DNA from: Lineus longissimus | Lineage: Eukaryota > Nemertea > Pilidiophora > Heteronemertea > Lineidae | Direction: 5' to 3' | Length of the DNA: 64,000 bases | Assembly: GCF_910592395.1 (NCBI RefSeq) | Contig: NC_088325.1 | Coordinates: forward strand, 10,852,109 to 10,916,108 | In this document: one piece after another, positions 20,218 to 31,860 of the stretch | Layout of the letters: each line of letters starts with the position of its first letter | Numbering within the stretch: position 1 is the stretch's first letter | Position numbers and translations under genes: made by a program | Notes under the pieces: generated by a model | Database searches by the model: none | Seen by the model: the letters and a program-made list of their open reading frames with translations, nothing else | What the model was told of the DNA's origin: nothing

Positions 20218-23200
20218 TCAGTCATTTTTCGGCTTGATCACGCCACCTACTAACTCTTGCTTCAACCGGTACATCCGAACGCACTTTGCTTTGCACGCCT
20301 TTTTCTGGAATTTGCAAGCCATTGTGCAAGCTTTCTCCTGGCAGTCGCCCCTAAGACATTCCCTGTTGGCAATTTGACATCCAGTGTAGCAATTCTGAAA
20401 ACAAGATGGTTTATTGTTAAAGACAATCCATTATAAATACGTCGCATTGATGAGCTGCCTGCCTGAACAAAGATGTGTGTGACCTGCTTCGTCCGCCACA
20501 GATGCAAAACATGAAAACGTGGGGAAAGTAAAAGTAAATCTCATTTTCTTCTTCTGAGGAAGAATGCTTAAGTAAGTCACATAAACTTCCGATGTTGTGT
20601 TATGTTGCATGGGAGCCATTTTAGCGAAGGAAAACATCACATGTTTGCTGTTAAAAAGATCCAGTCGTGGCACAAAACTCGCTAAACGTGGTAAAAATAA
20701 TTACATGTAAATTGGTAATAACTTCTTATGCAGCTCATACTGAACTTCAGAATCTATATCATAATAAGACGGCTCGATAAAGAGCCATTTGGGGGTAGTG
20801 TTTCGTCTCGAAATTTTGCACGTTTGCAGGTGATATGTTATCCTGATGCAACGTTATGTTTATTTTCGGAAATTGACTTCAGCGGAGCAGTAATGAGAGA
20901 TTTTTAATCGGACACTGTCAATTCTCCTTACCACTCACAGAAGCCAAGTCATTGCTGTTTAGTTATGCGAGGGGTTAATCAATTACCTGCACTCCCTGTA
21001 TCTGGGTTCTCCTTCTCCGTATAAAAAGGGGCATATTGCTGACTGAGGAACGAGGCATATTGGCATTGCCTCATCATCTCTATCGGACCAATTGATATAC
21101 TTTTTATGCACGCATACAGCACGCCACAGCTAGGTCCGAGTCTGTGGACAAATGGTTTGTTTAATTTGTCTCTTCGATATTAGTCCTTTGATATTGCATT
21201 AGATTTTCATTGCAATTCAATCTATTCAAGGTATAGCCCATTTGAACCTGCCTGCGCCACGGGTACAATGCTAGTAGTTCAGTAATTCTCCTGATTTCCA
21301 TATCTCAATCTCTGTTATCACGTGACTGACGTCTGTCATAGGTATGTATCAATTAAGAGGTAATCTAATGGTTACCTGTCTTTCCCGACACGTTCGCCAC
21401 AGCGTTGCCTATCATGATATATAATTTCATTTATTTGCAATCCGCTTAATGAATGAAGTTTCCCATCCCCACGGTATTGAAAAAACGTGTGCCAACAGTG
21501 GAATCATCATATTCACGTCAAATCATAGTAGTTATGGAGTTATAGAGAGTCGTATGAACTACAATTAAGTCAATAAATAGTGATTACTAAATTATCCAAT
21601 TTCTGATTATTAAAACCTGTTACAAGTGCTTGTATGCAATATTTTGTGTAGTGTGCTCTATATAATATATAAGTACAGCGAGCGATGCATAGATCAGCAT
21701 CGTGTATCACAACCTTGTGGATCTGTCTGAAAATGAGAATATGGTCATGAAATAAAAATCAATCTAACCCGAATTGGCGATGGTGGACTGTCCACCAAAC
21801 AGTCCCCGTAACATGACCCAGCATCTGAGATACAATCCTCTGCGCTCTTCCCTGGGGTCAGCGACCCAATGCATTCGTACATGTAGTCTCGGCAGGCTTT
21901 GTTGCATTGCTCGTTTGTAAATGTCTGAAGAAAAAAGTAAACGTCTGGAATGTGAGATAGGCTGACAATGAGATGGTGATATGTAATCTTAATTCGTTTT
22001 ATAACGCAGTGCTCAGTCGGAGTTATTGTGTCTTTTCTTTTGACCACACGCAAACGAAACGCTTCTTCTAAGTAAATATTATACATGTTCTTAATCATAT
22101 TACATTTTTGAAAATGTCATTTATACATTATCTAAGTAAAGATAGAATTAATTTGACACTCTAAACGTGCTCAACAAACATCCTTAGCAGTTAAGCATTC
22201 GACAAGAGAAACCACGATAAAAATCATCCATTCATGAGTTGACGGAGTCCAACCTACATTGTATTCACCATCATTGATATGATTATTTTATGTCAAGTCA
22301 TAATATGCGCAACGATTCCGTTTCTCACAACGACCCTTTTATTACATTATATACTAGTGGAGGCTTTTATTGTGTATCCATAGTTTACGGCATAGTAGGC
22401 CTCTGCCCAATGACTGCGAGACGAAAGAACAATAGCAAGAAATGTAGCCAACTCACATGACCAAATGCATACATCACTTCCTAAGACATTTCAACTCAAC
22501 AACACCTTCGGCAGACAATGACTCTAACTGGTAAGCGTAAGCCCTGCATGACCACACCCAAATTCATAACTTATGTACCGCTCGCCTCAATACCGTGCGG
22601 AGCACCGGTATCTGCTAAAGCATTCATTTATTACATTATTGTAACAGTCTTGAGTATTTTTGTGAATGGGTCAACATTTCGATTTAATTGAAAAATTGAA
22701 GAATCAATTCTAATACGTCATTCGGTTACAGGGTGTCATGTCGTCCAAATATTGATGTATTTGTTTCGAAATTAACGTGCCAGCTGTTGGGTCGTTGTTA
22801 TCATTAATTTACCAATAGTAGTAACCAATAAGCTTATGTATTTTGCGTCCTAAAATGCATCGGGTCTACCATATACATTGTATTCATAAACAGTAATGTT
22901 ACCTTCAAGTTGTCGTCTTTGGAACATGCAGAATGCACCAGTGACGTCACAAGAATGGTTGTCAATGCGAACACGTGGCACTGCAACGAAAAATCGTGAC
23001 TTCAGCTTTGCTCTTGATGAGTCTAACTAACGTTGATCTCGGACAAATCACTTCAGAGTATCTTTCACTGTTATATGCACACCTGGTGTTATCAGAAGCT
23101 CCTAATTAGAGGTGCTAGTAATTACAGCCTTCACAAGTGCTCGGCAAACGCATCTAGATAGGCCGGCTGCTGCAATGTTGACAATAAAGCACATACATGC

Positions 23201-23299
23201 CAGCTTGGAAATGCTGACGAAAGGTCACTGAATACACATTTTTACTTGTCAGAGCAGTCTTTAAAAAAGTGTTGTTAAATATGATATACATACCTTCAT
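20218..23299 (-). CDS. Secreted CX3C cysteine-rich protein, four coding exons
   Basis: Exons (minus): 23294-23299 (ATG AAG only), 22903-22980, 21769-21924, 20218-20394. All introns are phase 0. Splice sites are GT-AG (the third donor is GTTAGA, weaker). Total 138 residues, ending TGA 20218-20220. The second exon supplies the signal peptide (CHVFALTTILVTSLVHSA). The mature part has about 18 cysteines, mostly as C-x3-C pairs (CNKAC, CYGDC, CYTGC, CTMAC, CKAKC), and a Lys/Arg-rich end. The pattern suggests disulfide-stapled helical hairpins. The plus-strand gene at 24788-26996 has the same design (two-codon first exon, signal-peptide exon, NCYxGC block), so the two are probably diverged relatives. 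Intron 3 carries a TATA-containing dispersed repeat. No known family is assigned. Function is unknown beyond secretion. Confidence 0.8.
20829..21277 (+). repeat. Dispersed repeat with internal TATA box, copy A
   Basis: Closely matches 55733-56786. Shared blocks include cttcagcggagcagtaatga, ttaatcggacac, gcactccctgta and a consensus TATA box context (ccgtataaaaaggggcatat, at about 21016). This copy lacks the roughly 577-bp segment present in copy B. Confidence 0.85.
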
Positions 23300-24787
23300 T
23301 TCCCTGTCATGAGACTCAAAGCTTTCAAATCAGAACAAGAAACTGTTATATCCTGGCTGTAATAGGTCAGAGCATCAAACTGTCCTGACTGAATCAAAAT
23401 CAACAAGTGTCAAATCACTGCGAAATTGGGTAATTCATAAGCAATTTTGTTAGCTCAATTGGGTAGAAAAACGTTGGACATGAAAGGAGGTCATTGATGA
23501 TTATAAAAAGTTTACGTTAAAAGGTCAATGACGAAAAATGGCTCTCGGATAATTGGGGATTCCCGATGGGATAATGCAGCAGTAGAAGAAAAAGATTTTT
23601 TCATCAAAAAACTATATAATTACGTTGTATAAACTACTTTCTTTCCAAATATTCCGTCAATTCATCGCTTAAAACGAGCCATTTAGAGCAAAGTACTGAC
23701 AACTTTACCCGACAATTTTAGTTTTGTTAACGGGCAGTGCCATTTTTCTCGCAAAATGACCTCTACTTTTAAAGTCCGGCACGGTACATGTATTTGTTAT
23801 AGAAAAAAAAACTTTCTAAAATTCCTCAGCTAACCCGATTTAAAAGCCGCACGAATGATTCTGACGCCATCACACGAAAGCCCGCCCTTCAACCCCCACC
23901 CCCCACCCATCCCCCCAATACCAGCCTATTTGAGAAGCGAACGATGTATAAGGCTAATGGACATGATGTTTCTTGCTTGACGTCTAAAATCTTTTGGTCG
24001 TCCATTCCGTTGCGTCAATCAGAAATTAGTGACCATCGGAGCCACAATATCCGCCACCGCATTATACTTGTGCGTGACAAAGTCTCTCAGAAACTACAAG
24101 CAGTGTCTTAACCGACTGTTAGATTGGCAGATGCGCCACTGTCAAAGAATAAAGCCCTTTTTTTGTGCTCTCTGCACATGAGCCGGCACGTTGCAAAATG
24201 CCTCGACCACCGGCTAATGCACGAGGAGATCTTTGTCTTGTAACGGCGTTGTATCACACTTGATAGGGATATATTTCAGTCATGTTTGAAGCTAATGGAC
24301 GCAAATCCGTGTTACAGAGGGTGATAGTTCTGTGGTGTCCAAAATCTACGTCTTATGTTTGTAACTGGCTTCTGCTGGTCCAGGGTTCAAGTTCCTACTT
24401 TGCTTCATTATGGTCGAAAGGACGGCGAGGCTCCGTAAGCCCGGTAATCTTCAGTTGAAGTTGTGCAGTACTGTTTTAGAGCTAAATACGAATGTAACGT
24501 GGACACTACCAGTTCTCATACTCAATAAATTGTCATGACCTGTGTGTGATTGTAGCTACTTCTATTTTGAAATGACTCGTTTGGCAATCATGATCAGTGA
24601 CCCCAATTTTCCTAATGGTGAACCATTATTTCATGGTTTCGACCAGATTTGTCCGACAATTAGGCACTCGCGTTTAAAATGGGACATTGCCCTTTATTGG
24701 TCCAGTAATTCACATACAGAACATTTGCAATCGCAGCAGGAGAGAGTCGAGAACTCGAGAGAAAAGCGCCGAGATCGAATAGAAGAA
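23300..24787. other. Divergent spacer between the two CX3C genes
   Basis: The start codons face away from each other across about 1.5 kb, which could hold a shared control region. I see a C-rich run at 23899-23918 and a weak tRNA-like B box near 24381. There is no open reading frame of note. Confidence 0.5.
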
Positions 24788-26996
24788 ATGAGGGTAAGCT
24801 TGCATTTAATACTTACATACTGTTTTATAGAGACGGTGTTATAAACATTGTAATTTGTCAGAAATATTTTCGAAAATCATCTGATCGCCTCCCGAATGTG
24901 ATCGGTTTGATTGGTCGTTGTGATCATAAGACAATTGAAAATACATCAGTTGACGTCCCCTTGGATGATCTAAATTGTACTCGGAGAGTGATCTATAACC
25001 CCTGATTAAATATACCTTAGTTTATTGATCAGTTCACCACCAAAACTCCTATTAGAAATTTGGTGAACGATTTTAGAGTCGTAATAGGACACTCGGCTGA
25101 GATCGAATGCGAGATAATTCTCTTCAAGTGAATGTCTGATTCCACCAGGGCGCTTTCACGCTGCGGTAGCCGGCGCAAAAAGCCCTCACGCAGGTATTTG
25201 ATAATCGAGCGTGCCCACAAGTGCATTTTTGCGTCTTCTGCTGATTCTCCAGAATTAATATAGGCCGGGTCTATTTGGCAAGCCGCTCGCCGAACAGGCA
25301 TCTTTTTTTGTCCTGTTTGGAGAGCCGCTTGCCAAACAGCACTAAAAAGCCACCCTGTTCGGCAAGCCGGGCTTGCCAAACAGGTAAAAAATCTACCCTG
25401 TTTGGCGAGCTGGAGACTTTACTTTAATTTTAATGAGTTCGGCTCTCCATTCAGGACAAGAAAAAGTTGCTGTTTGGTAAGCCGGGCTTGCCAAGTAGTC
25501 ACTTCCATTAATTAAATGGCTCGTTATTCACTAAAAACAACTGAAGCTGTGAGTAGTTGGGTGACCGGTGTAGTATTTTGTCTCGTTCAGCAGTGACTCC
25601 TAGGTCTGGTTCTCGTTCTGAAGTCAACCCACGGTTTCCAGGGGGAGGTAAAGTGCGAGTAAAGGCTGACGGTGAGCACTTCATCCAAACATTATTTTTC
25701 CATTCCAGGGTGTTTTAGTCCTAGTCGTGTTATTGGTCTGCCTCCTGGCGGTTGCTAACTGCGCTAAGAACAAGAACGAGAAATGCAAATCCAAGTGCAA
25801 AACTTCCTACAATGGTTGCATAGCAATTACACAAGTGTCCAAGTGTAAAGGCAGGAAGACACGATGCAAGTACGAGTGTGATAAAAAGTTTCCATCGGAA
25901 TCAGTCAGGAATTGCTACAAAGGATGCAAGGTAATAAAGAAAGTTTCTCGGGCTTATTTTAGAGGAGTAGGGGCGTTTAGATGGAATGCCGGGGTACCAG
26001 TGAGACGGTCTCAAATGCTCCCCTCTCCCCTTTGAGAACTTTGAATCAAAATCTCGGCTGCGGCAGAAGTTCGAGCGAAATTTCACGACTTTTCCATGAA
26101 TTTCCAGATCCAGTTTTGCGTGCGCATAAATAAGTATACCGTCGATTACAGATTGGTTACCATGGTTCCTTTTAAATGAGCATGCGTAACTGGAAACAAA
26201 GTAATGCAAATTAAGTTCCTATTTCTGCCGACCGAGGAGTTGGTTCAAGGTGCTCAAAGAACACTATACCTCACAGTCTTAGAACGCAGGATTATTTATG
26301 GTCCCCCGGACACCCTTTCCAAGGGTATTTCAAAACTTTCACACCGGTGTAAAGGTTTAAAGCATAGAGTGTCGGATGGACAAATGATCATATTGTGCGT
26401 TGTTAAGAATAAACATTCATTTTAGTTCACATAGTTTCTGTGAATTCCGATCAGAAAATGTACGTTACTGTTCTAGAAACTGTTAGCTGCACTTTTTTGA
26501 GCGAGAAAATAGTAGGGAGTTTTCGCTTTCCGAAGGGAGGATGGTATTTTTTTTGGCCGGTGTAGAAGTTGGATATGTCTTAGAATATAGTGTTCAGGGA
26601 CGAAGAATTCTACAATGCGCTATTTGGTTGTGGAGTGAAGTTACCCATTTCACACAGCCGCTCGATCCTCCCGCGATCAAACTATCATCCGACCTTTATA
26701 TGCAATTTGGTTTCTGTATTTCTATTTTTTCTACTGTTCTCTGCTAACAGGTCTCAAGCACACGGTGTGCTACCAAATGTGAAAACAGGAGAAAGAAGGA
26801 CGCGTGTATCAAGACTTGCAAGCAGCGGAAACTCGAGTGTCGCTTCACCTGCACAGACGCCATGATGAAGAGGGACGCGAGAGCAGCGCCAGTTAATGCG
26901 AACGAGGAAGCACAGGTGGCGGTTGAAAAGGAGGAGAGAGCTGCAGTGGCGGCTGATGAGTCAAACCCCGTCATGCGGGCTCTTTTCGGACAATAG
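24788..26996 (+). CDS. Secreted CX3C cysteine-rich protein with Ala/Glu-rich tail, three coding exons
   Basis: Exons: 24788-24793 (ATG AGG), 25709-25930, 26751-26996, all phase 0, giving 157 residues to TAG 26994-26996. The first donor is gtaagc after ATGAGG and the second exon follows 'ttccattccag'. A strong signal peptide spans the first junction (MRGVLVLVVLLVCLLAVANC). The mature region is Lys-rich with repeated C-x3-C pairs (CKSKC, CKYEC, CYKGC, CATKC, CIKTC, CRFTC). It ends with an acidic Ala/Glu/Val-rich tail (NANEEAQVAVEKEE) terminating FGQ. AATAAA at 27024-27029, 28 nt past the stop, is a credible polyadenylation signal. It pairs in design with the minus-strand gene at 20218-23299. 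The charged tail is not shared and may be a separately processed piece. Function is unknown. Confidence 0.82.
25260..25500. repeat. Hairpin-repeat cluster (CTGTTTGGCAAGCC family) in intron 1
   Basis: At least five related inverted motifs: tcctgtttggagagccgctt, gttcggcaagccgggcttgc, ctgtttggcgagctgg, tgtttggtaagccgggcttg. The best forms a near-perfect hairpin at about 25352-25382. It lies inside the first intron of the plus-strand CX3C gene. Confidence 0.75.
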
Positions 26997-27023
26997 GAAA
27001 CACCAGCCTCAAGTGAAATTTTC

Positions 27024-27029
27024 AATAAA
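27024..27029 (+). terminator. Polyadenylation signal AATAAA
   Basis: Canonical hexamer 28 nt after the stop codon of the plus-strand CX3C gene. Confidence 0.6.
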
Positions 27030-27837
27030 TAGAAGATCTTTTGAAATCTTAAGTAAAAACTACATATATGATTAGATATGTTTTGATATTTTCAAAGCAT
27101 TTACTTGTAGATGTGAGTGCACAAATAAAATGTCACGAAATATTCATGTTCTTAGATATTTGTTGTTGTTGTTGTTGTAATCCCTTCAAGAAAAGACAAT
27201 CGTGCTACCCATGAGGACAAAGTTCCTGTTAGCAGCATTATCACAACCAGCAATTTACCCCTATTGTCTCCAAAGCCTAGTAAAATAATGAACGAACTCG
27301 AGTCCCCATCTGATTGTTCTGAATTTGTTATCGGCTGCGCTGCGACAATCCAATCCATGTGCACCCTTTTGTTGTATTGTTAATTTGCAAGTCTATTTCG
27401 GTCCTCGGCTCGGATATTTGTGTGTTTTTAGTTATCATTGAATAGGCTTGTTACAGTTTGCTGCATAGCTCATGCTTGAGATACGGCAAAGACAAATGTA
27501 CAACTTCATTATATTTGAACGGGTTCATTTATTATATCCAGTGCCTTCCAAAACGGTATTCAGCTGTATTGCGTAGGTGACATTTTCGTCATGAAGATAT
27601 GAAGTCAATAATAACTCTACCTAACCTCACTGAAGTCGGTATAATGCAATGATTATGTGCCCTCAAGATTAGTTGGATGTTCAAACAGTAATTGAGGGAC
27701 AATAATAATCAATTCTGCTGGGTTTTTTTGTCCCAAGGGGTTAAACTTAGTTTAGAGCAGAGTCAAATATGTCGGGCAATAAGTTATTCCTTGTCGTCAC
27801 CAGGTGCCGTTCGAAAGTGTTGTTTGTTGCATTCCCG
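27030..27837. other. Convergent 3' spacer
   Basis: Separates the plus-strand CX3C gene from the 3' end of the next minus-strand gene. A (tgt)n tract lies at about 27160-27177. TTTATT at 27528-27533 is AATAAA for the minus-strand gene. Confidence 0.5.
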
Positions 27838-30800
27838 TTAGCCTGAAATTGGAACAATTTACAAACTGAGGGTGACCTTGAACACTAGTTCTAGCCTGCC
27901 TGAGGGATATTACCATAATCTGATGAGTTTAATTGACATGCTTTCAACCCACCAGATCTGAGTAGTAAATCGAATTGACAGGTCGAAAATTGTGATATGA
28001 TTCGTGTAAGATTCTTATTCACGATATTACCGTTTAGTTTCGTGTACATGTACATGTGCATCCTTAACGATTCCTATAAGTTTCGTATTTGGTATCCAAA
28101 ATAAGAATATTACAAGAGTCGTGTCGTGAAGATTGTTCATGTACCACGTGTGCGAAACTGATGTAGGCCTTCATCTAAACTTATTTTATAAGACACTTAT
28201 AGGAATTTCCGACTTGGGTTGGCCCATTCACTGTGCATGCAGGAATAACCTTCCGATTGAAACACACGACCCCCATTTCGAATGTAAGGTATAGATGGCG
28301 ATTTGCAACCGTAGACGAACCTCTTAGAAAAAAGGTACTCACCCATCAGCACCCTCCCTAAATCATTCCGAAAAAATTATTTGGTTTACTTACCGAACAT
28401 TCCATGGAAGAAATCCTTCGTCTTTGACTTGAACTACAAAACAATGAATGAATATTAGCACATCAAAAAAAAAATCCATATAAGATTCATAGGTGAGATT
28501 GCTTTAAGAACCGTTATCTTGTATTATCATATACCCTATGTGCACTGATCCGGGAGACAAGACATCGGAAAAACAAAAAAATACCCCGAAAAATTCATTC
28601 AAACTCCACCAAAATCAAGGACAGTTTTCAAAAGACCGACATTTATAAGATAACCTCGAACTCGCCTCACCTAATATCATTGCTGATTTTTTTTAGAAAG
28701 ATTTGCGAAAGATGCACGAAAGAAATATTGCATGGCTGAACCGACTTCGTCTCCGGTCCTCGTCACCGGCTCAGCACTCGATGATTTTTTACGGCCTGAA
28801 AGCTTTCGAACTTCGGTCTCGAGCTGTTATGCCGTAGAAAATCATCCCGTGCTGATCCGACGACTGGGACCGGTCATTCAGTAGGTTTTCGTATTAGAAT
28901 ATAGACGTACAGTACAGACATATACAAAACAAAATATTTCTTAGCATAAAGAACTTAAATCGTATGTGTGTCACCAACACACTTAAATTCACTTCAACTT
29001 ACCGTTCGTTGCCGAATTGGACCTGAATTGTCAAAATTAAGGATACTGTATGAAACTGCTTTTTAGACTCAAGGACTTCCCTAAACGAAAGGAAACCTCA
29101 TCATGTTCACCACTCGACAAGTTCATCCCATGTTTGTGCATGCACTGCACACGAACAGGGAATGATAAATGTGAAGTGATGTTATTCTGAAGTCTTACCT
29201 TTCCGTGATCTTTGAACGTTTAATACTTTTCTGTCCATGCTAATCCTTCACAGATGTTAACCCGTTCCAAGGCCAAATTAAAATTTTGTAAGAAATGCAT
29301 GATTTAGTAGCATGTGGTGTGTGTGTCCGACGTTGATACAAGAACTGCTAGTATTGTCAACAATAATCCACTCGGACTAAATATACGTACATTTCCTAGT
29401 ATCTTTCACATACACTGCCACTCTGTTGTCATGCATCTTAAGATAGCCTCCATGTTGTGGTTGTGTGAGGAGATACCCGCACGAATACTGGTCTTTCTTT
29501 CCAAACCAGTTGACAGCCCGGCAAGTTAATTTAGACGCGCACCAGTTCCGGCATTTTCGGGCAGATTTTATGAATTTGATTGGCTTGTAGAAGTAGTTTC
29601 CGAATTTCGGCTTGGCGAGTAGGCCTTTTTTCAGTATCATGCAACCTCAGAAAAAGAAAGAATTATATTCAGAAATTCTCTACTACTTATGGCATTGTAT
29701 GGTTTATGACGCTAACATGGTTAAGGAAAGTAAAATACTCAACTACCCTATCCGCTGACTTTTAAAAGGTCAGGCCGAATCCTGATACTGAAGAAGGGAA
29801 AGTGTCAAAGCGGTTGCATATCTTACATATTCAATACATTATGTTATCCAGTAAGGTCTATGCAACCCCGGAGTATGGTCCGATTTTGTGTGTGTTTTAA
29901 TTGGATTTGGCTTTTGCTTTTAATCCCCAGCAAGAAATCTCAGTCACGAATGACTAACTACTTCTTTTGGGCAGTATTAGTTGACAGTGGCCATATATCT
30001 AAACGGGTCTCTTCGGAATTGGAAACAAAAATGATTTAGTTGGGTACATGCTTTAGCTGTTTCCTACCTTGAGATGGAGGTACTGCAAAGCAAAGATATA
30101 ACAATTAATTGAGGTCCCTTATAAAAGGCACTCTCCGCATATTTCCCAAATCAAACATGCTTTAAGAATTAAAGATTAATGATGGATTCAGCTTCGAATG
30201 TAAACTCTCCGAGAAAGCTCAAAAGATTACGTCCCTGAATTTCAAGAAATGGCCGATGGCTTCCAAACTGGCACCCTCTGCCACCTGGTGGCAAGTAAGG
30301 AAAATTATCTAGCTCTGCACTTACAATCATAATCTTCCATTCCTTTGACACACACAAAATAATCCCCAAGCTTGTAAACACGTTTGAATTCGATCTTGTG
30401 AAGGTTGTCCCATCGGCGCCGAAAAGATTGTCCGCACTCTTGTTTTGATGCCACAAACTTCGTGACATAGGTTCCCGTGTCTCTTGGCTTTTTCTTTGCG
30501 AACAAAAAGGCGTCTGTCTGTGAGATGCAAAGCAATCCTGAGAAGAAGAAAATGTACACCAGGGCAGGGTTGTTCGAAACCACGTAAGCGCCTTGCCTAA
30601 TGGTGTCGTCATCAGTCTCAACGTGGAAATGTCAATACAATTAATTGAAGAAGAGAATCTTTTCATTCATATTTCGTACCAATTACGTCATCGCCTGATT
30701 CAGAGCTGGATGCAAACGCATATCCGTACCCACACTGGTTAACTATAGCGCGTGTATGCATTCAAATGTATCACTTTGTACAACATAATGACCTGGACAC

Positions 30801-31386
30801 TGCACTGAGAGATGTTTGTGCTTTATTGATGCGTTTATAACAACAGGGGTATGTACAACGCATGCGATGTGCATGACTTCTTACCTGTGTAGCGCTGTAA
30901 AGTTGATATTCCGACAAAATAATACAAAAGTTCAGGTTTGTACTACAATCTTTATTTCACCTCCAAAGTCGAGATAAGGTTATTATCAGATTCTTGGTTT
31001 AGAGTTTATACAGTTCCGTGTACATGTGCAGGGACATTCGTTTTAATGTTTTTGTAATGTTCTTGATAAAAATCTTAATTGAGAATCTTACAAGAATGAA
31101 TGAATGCACAAAACTGAAGATCTACCGATTCATACCTAAATTATTGCTTTAAACTTTTTTTTTGTACGGGCAATGTCTATATCAGATAAATTAGAACGGA
31201 ATTGGGATTATAAGACAAGGGAGCTAGTGTTCGCCAATGAAGACATGGCGTCGAGGTACAGTACTCAGTAACACGAGTATGCTCGGAACCGCTCATCCAA
31301 TGCTCGGAGTTAAAATTTTTTTTTTATTCTCCGAGGTACATTAAATAATCGCAAGAAGTCCACTTACCAACAATCACTAGCAGCAT
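27838..31386 (-). CDS. Secreted PAN-type protein with basic tail, eight exons, about 200 aa
   Basis: Exons (minus): 31368-31386, 30325-30537, 30068-30082 (15 nt), 29387-29645, 29199-29230 (32 nt), 29003-29022 (20 nt), 28394-28433 (40 nt), 27838-27842. All phases agree, totalling 603 nt to TAA 27838-27840. Signal peptide MLLVIVGLLCISQTDA is joined across intron 1. A Lys/Arg-rich segment with cysteines follows. Exon 4 then carries a PAN-like module (GCMILKKG...CRNWCASKLTCRAVNWFG...YVKDTRKC). The last exons encode a basic tail ending FFHGMFG. The same layout, and the GCM...CRAV-W...YIKDT-VC blocks, appear in the gene at 31861-35154, so the two are paralogues. The weakest points are the acceptor of exon 5 and the donor of exon 4 (tgtac/gtatat). 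Intermediate frames extending beyond these exons are intron. Function is unknown; the cationic tail invites a defence or matrix-binding guess only. Confidence 0.72.
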
Positions 31387-31860
31387 TATGCGTGGATGGC
31401 TTTGAGTCAGCCTTGCGCGCTATAAAGATTATTCAGTTCATCGCACGTGTCTGCTTTGGACGGATATAACCGCGTCGAAGTAACCAAACGCCTTAATTGA
31501 GCGTACGTACCAAGACAGCCTCGGGACAATTCATGGATGTGATGTGAACTGCTGAATGTGTGGCGACGACTCATTTTTCGTAGCCAAACTCTTGCAACAG
31601 AGTTTTTTCTGGTTGATGCAACTACATGTTGGCGAAAACGTCTTTTCTTGTCATCTGGCCGAAAGTTGGCTGTGCTGCATACCTGCATGGGTACTTGCGC
31701 TCATTTGACCAAATGTCATTATGATAATGTCTGTTAACATATTTTTTCTGGGTGTTACTATGAAAGCCGAGAAAATGCATTATTTCGAGGTGTTCATAAA
31801 CCATAGTATAAGTTCGAATATATTCACATACACATTTATTTTTATTCAGAGTTCATCTCA
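31387..31860. other. Spacer between two PAN-type paralogues
   Basis: AT-rich. TTTATT at 31835-31840 is AATAAA on the minus strand, 21 nt past the stop codon of the next gene. No other gene is seen. Confidence 0.5.

Noticed and set aside
30169-30666. Long minus frame over the 30.3-30.6 kb exon
   Set aside because: It is out of frame with the spliced PAN-type gene. The exon at 30325-30537 starts at a very strong acceptor (ttttcttcttctcag) and uses another frame.
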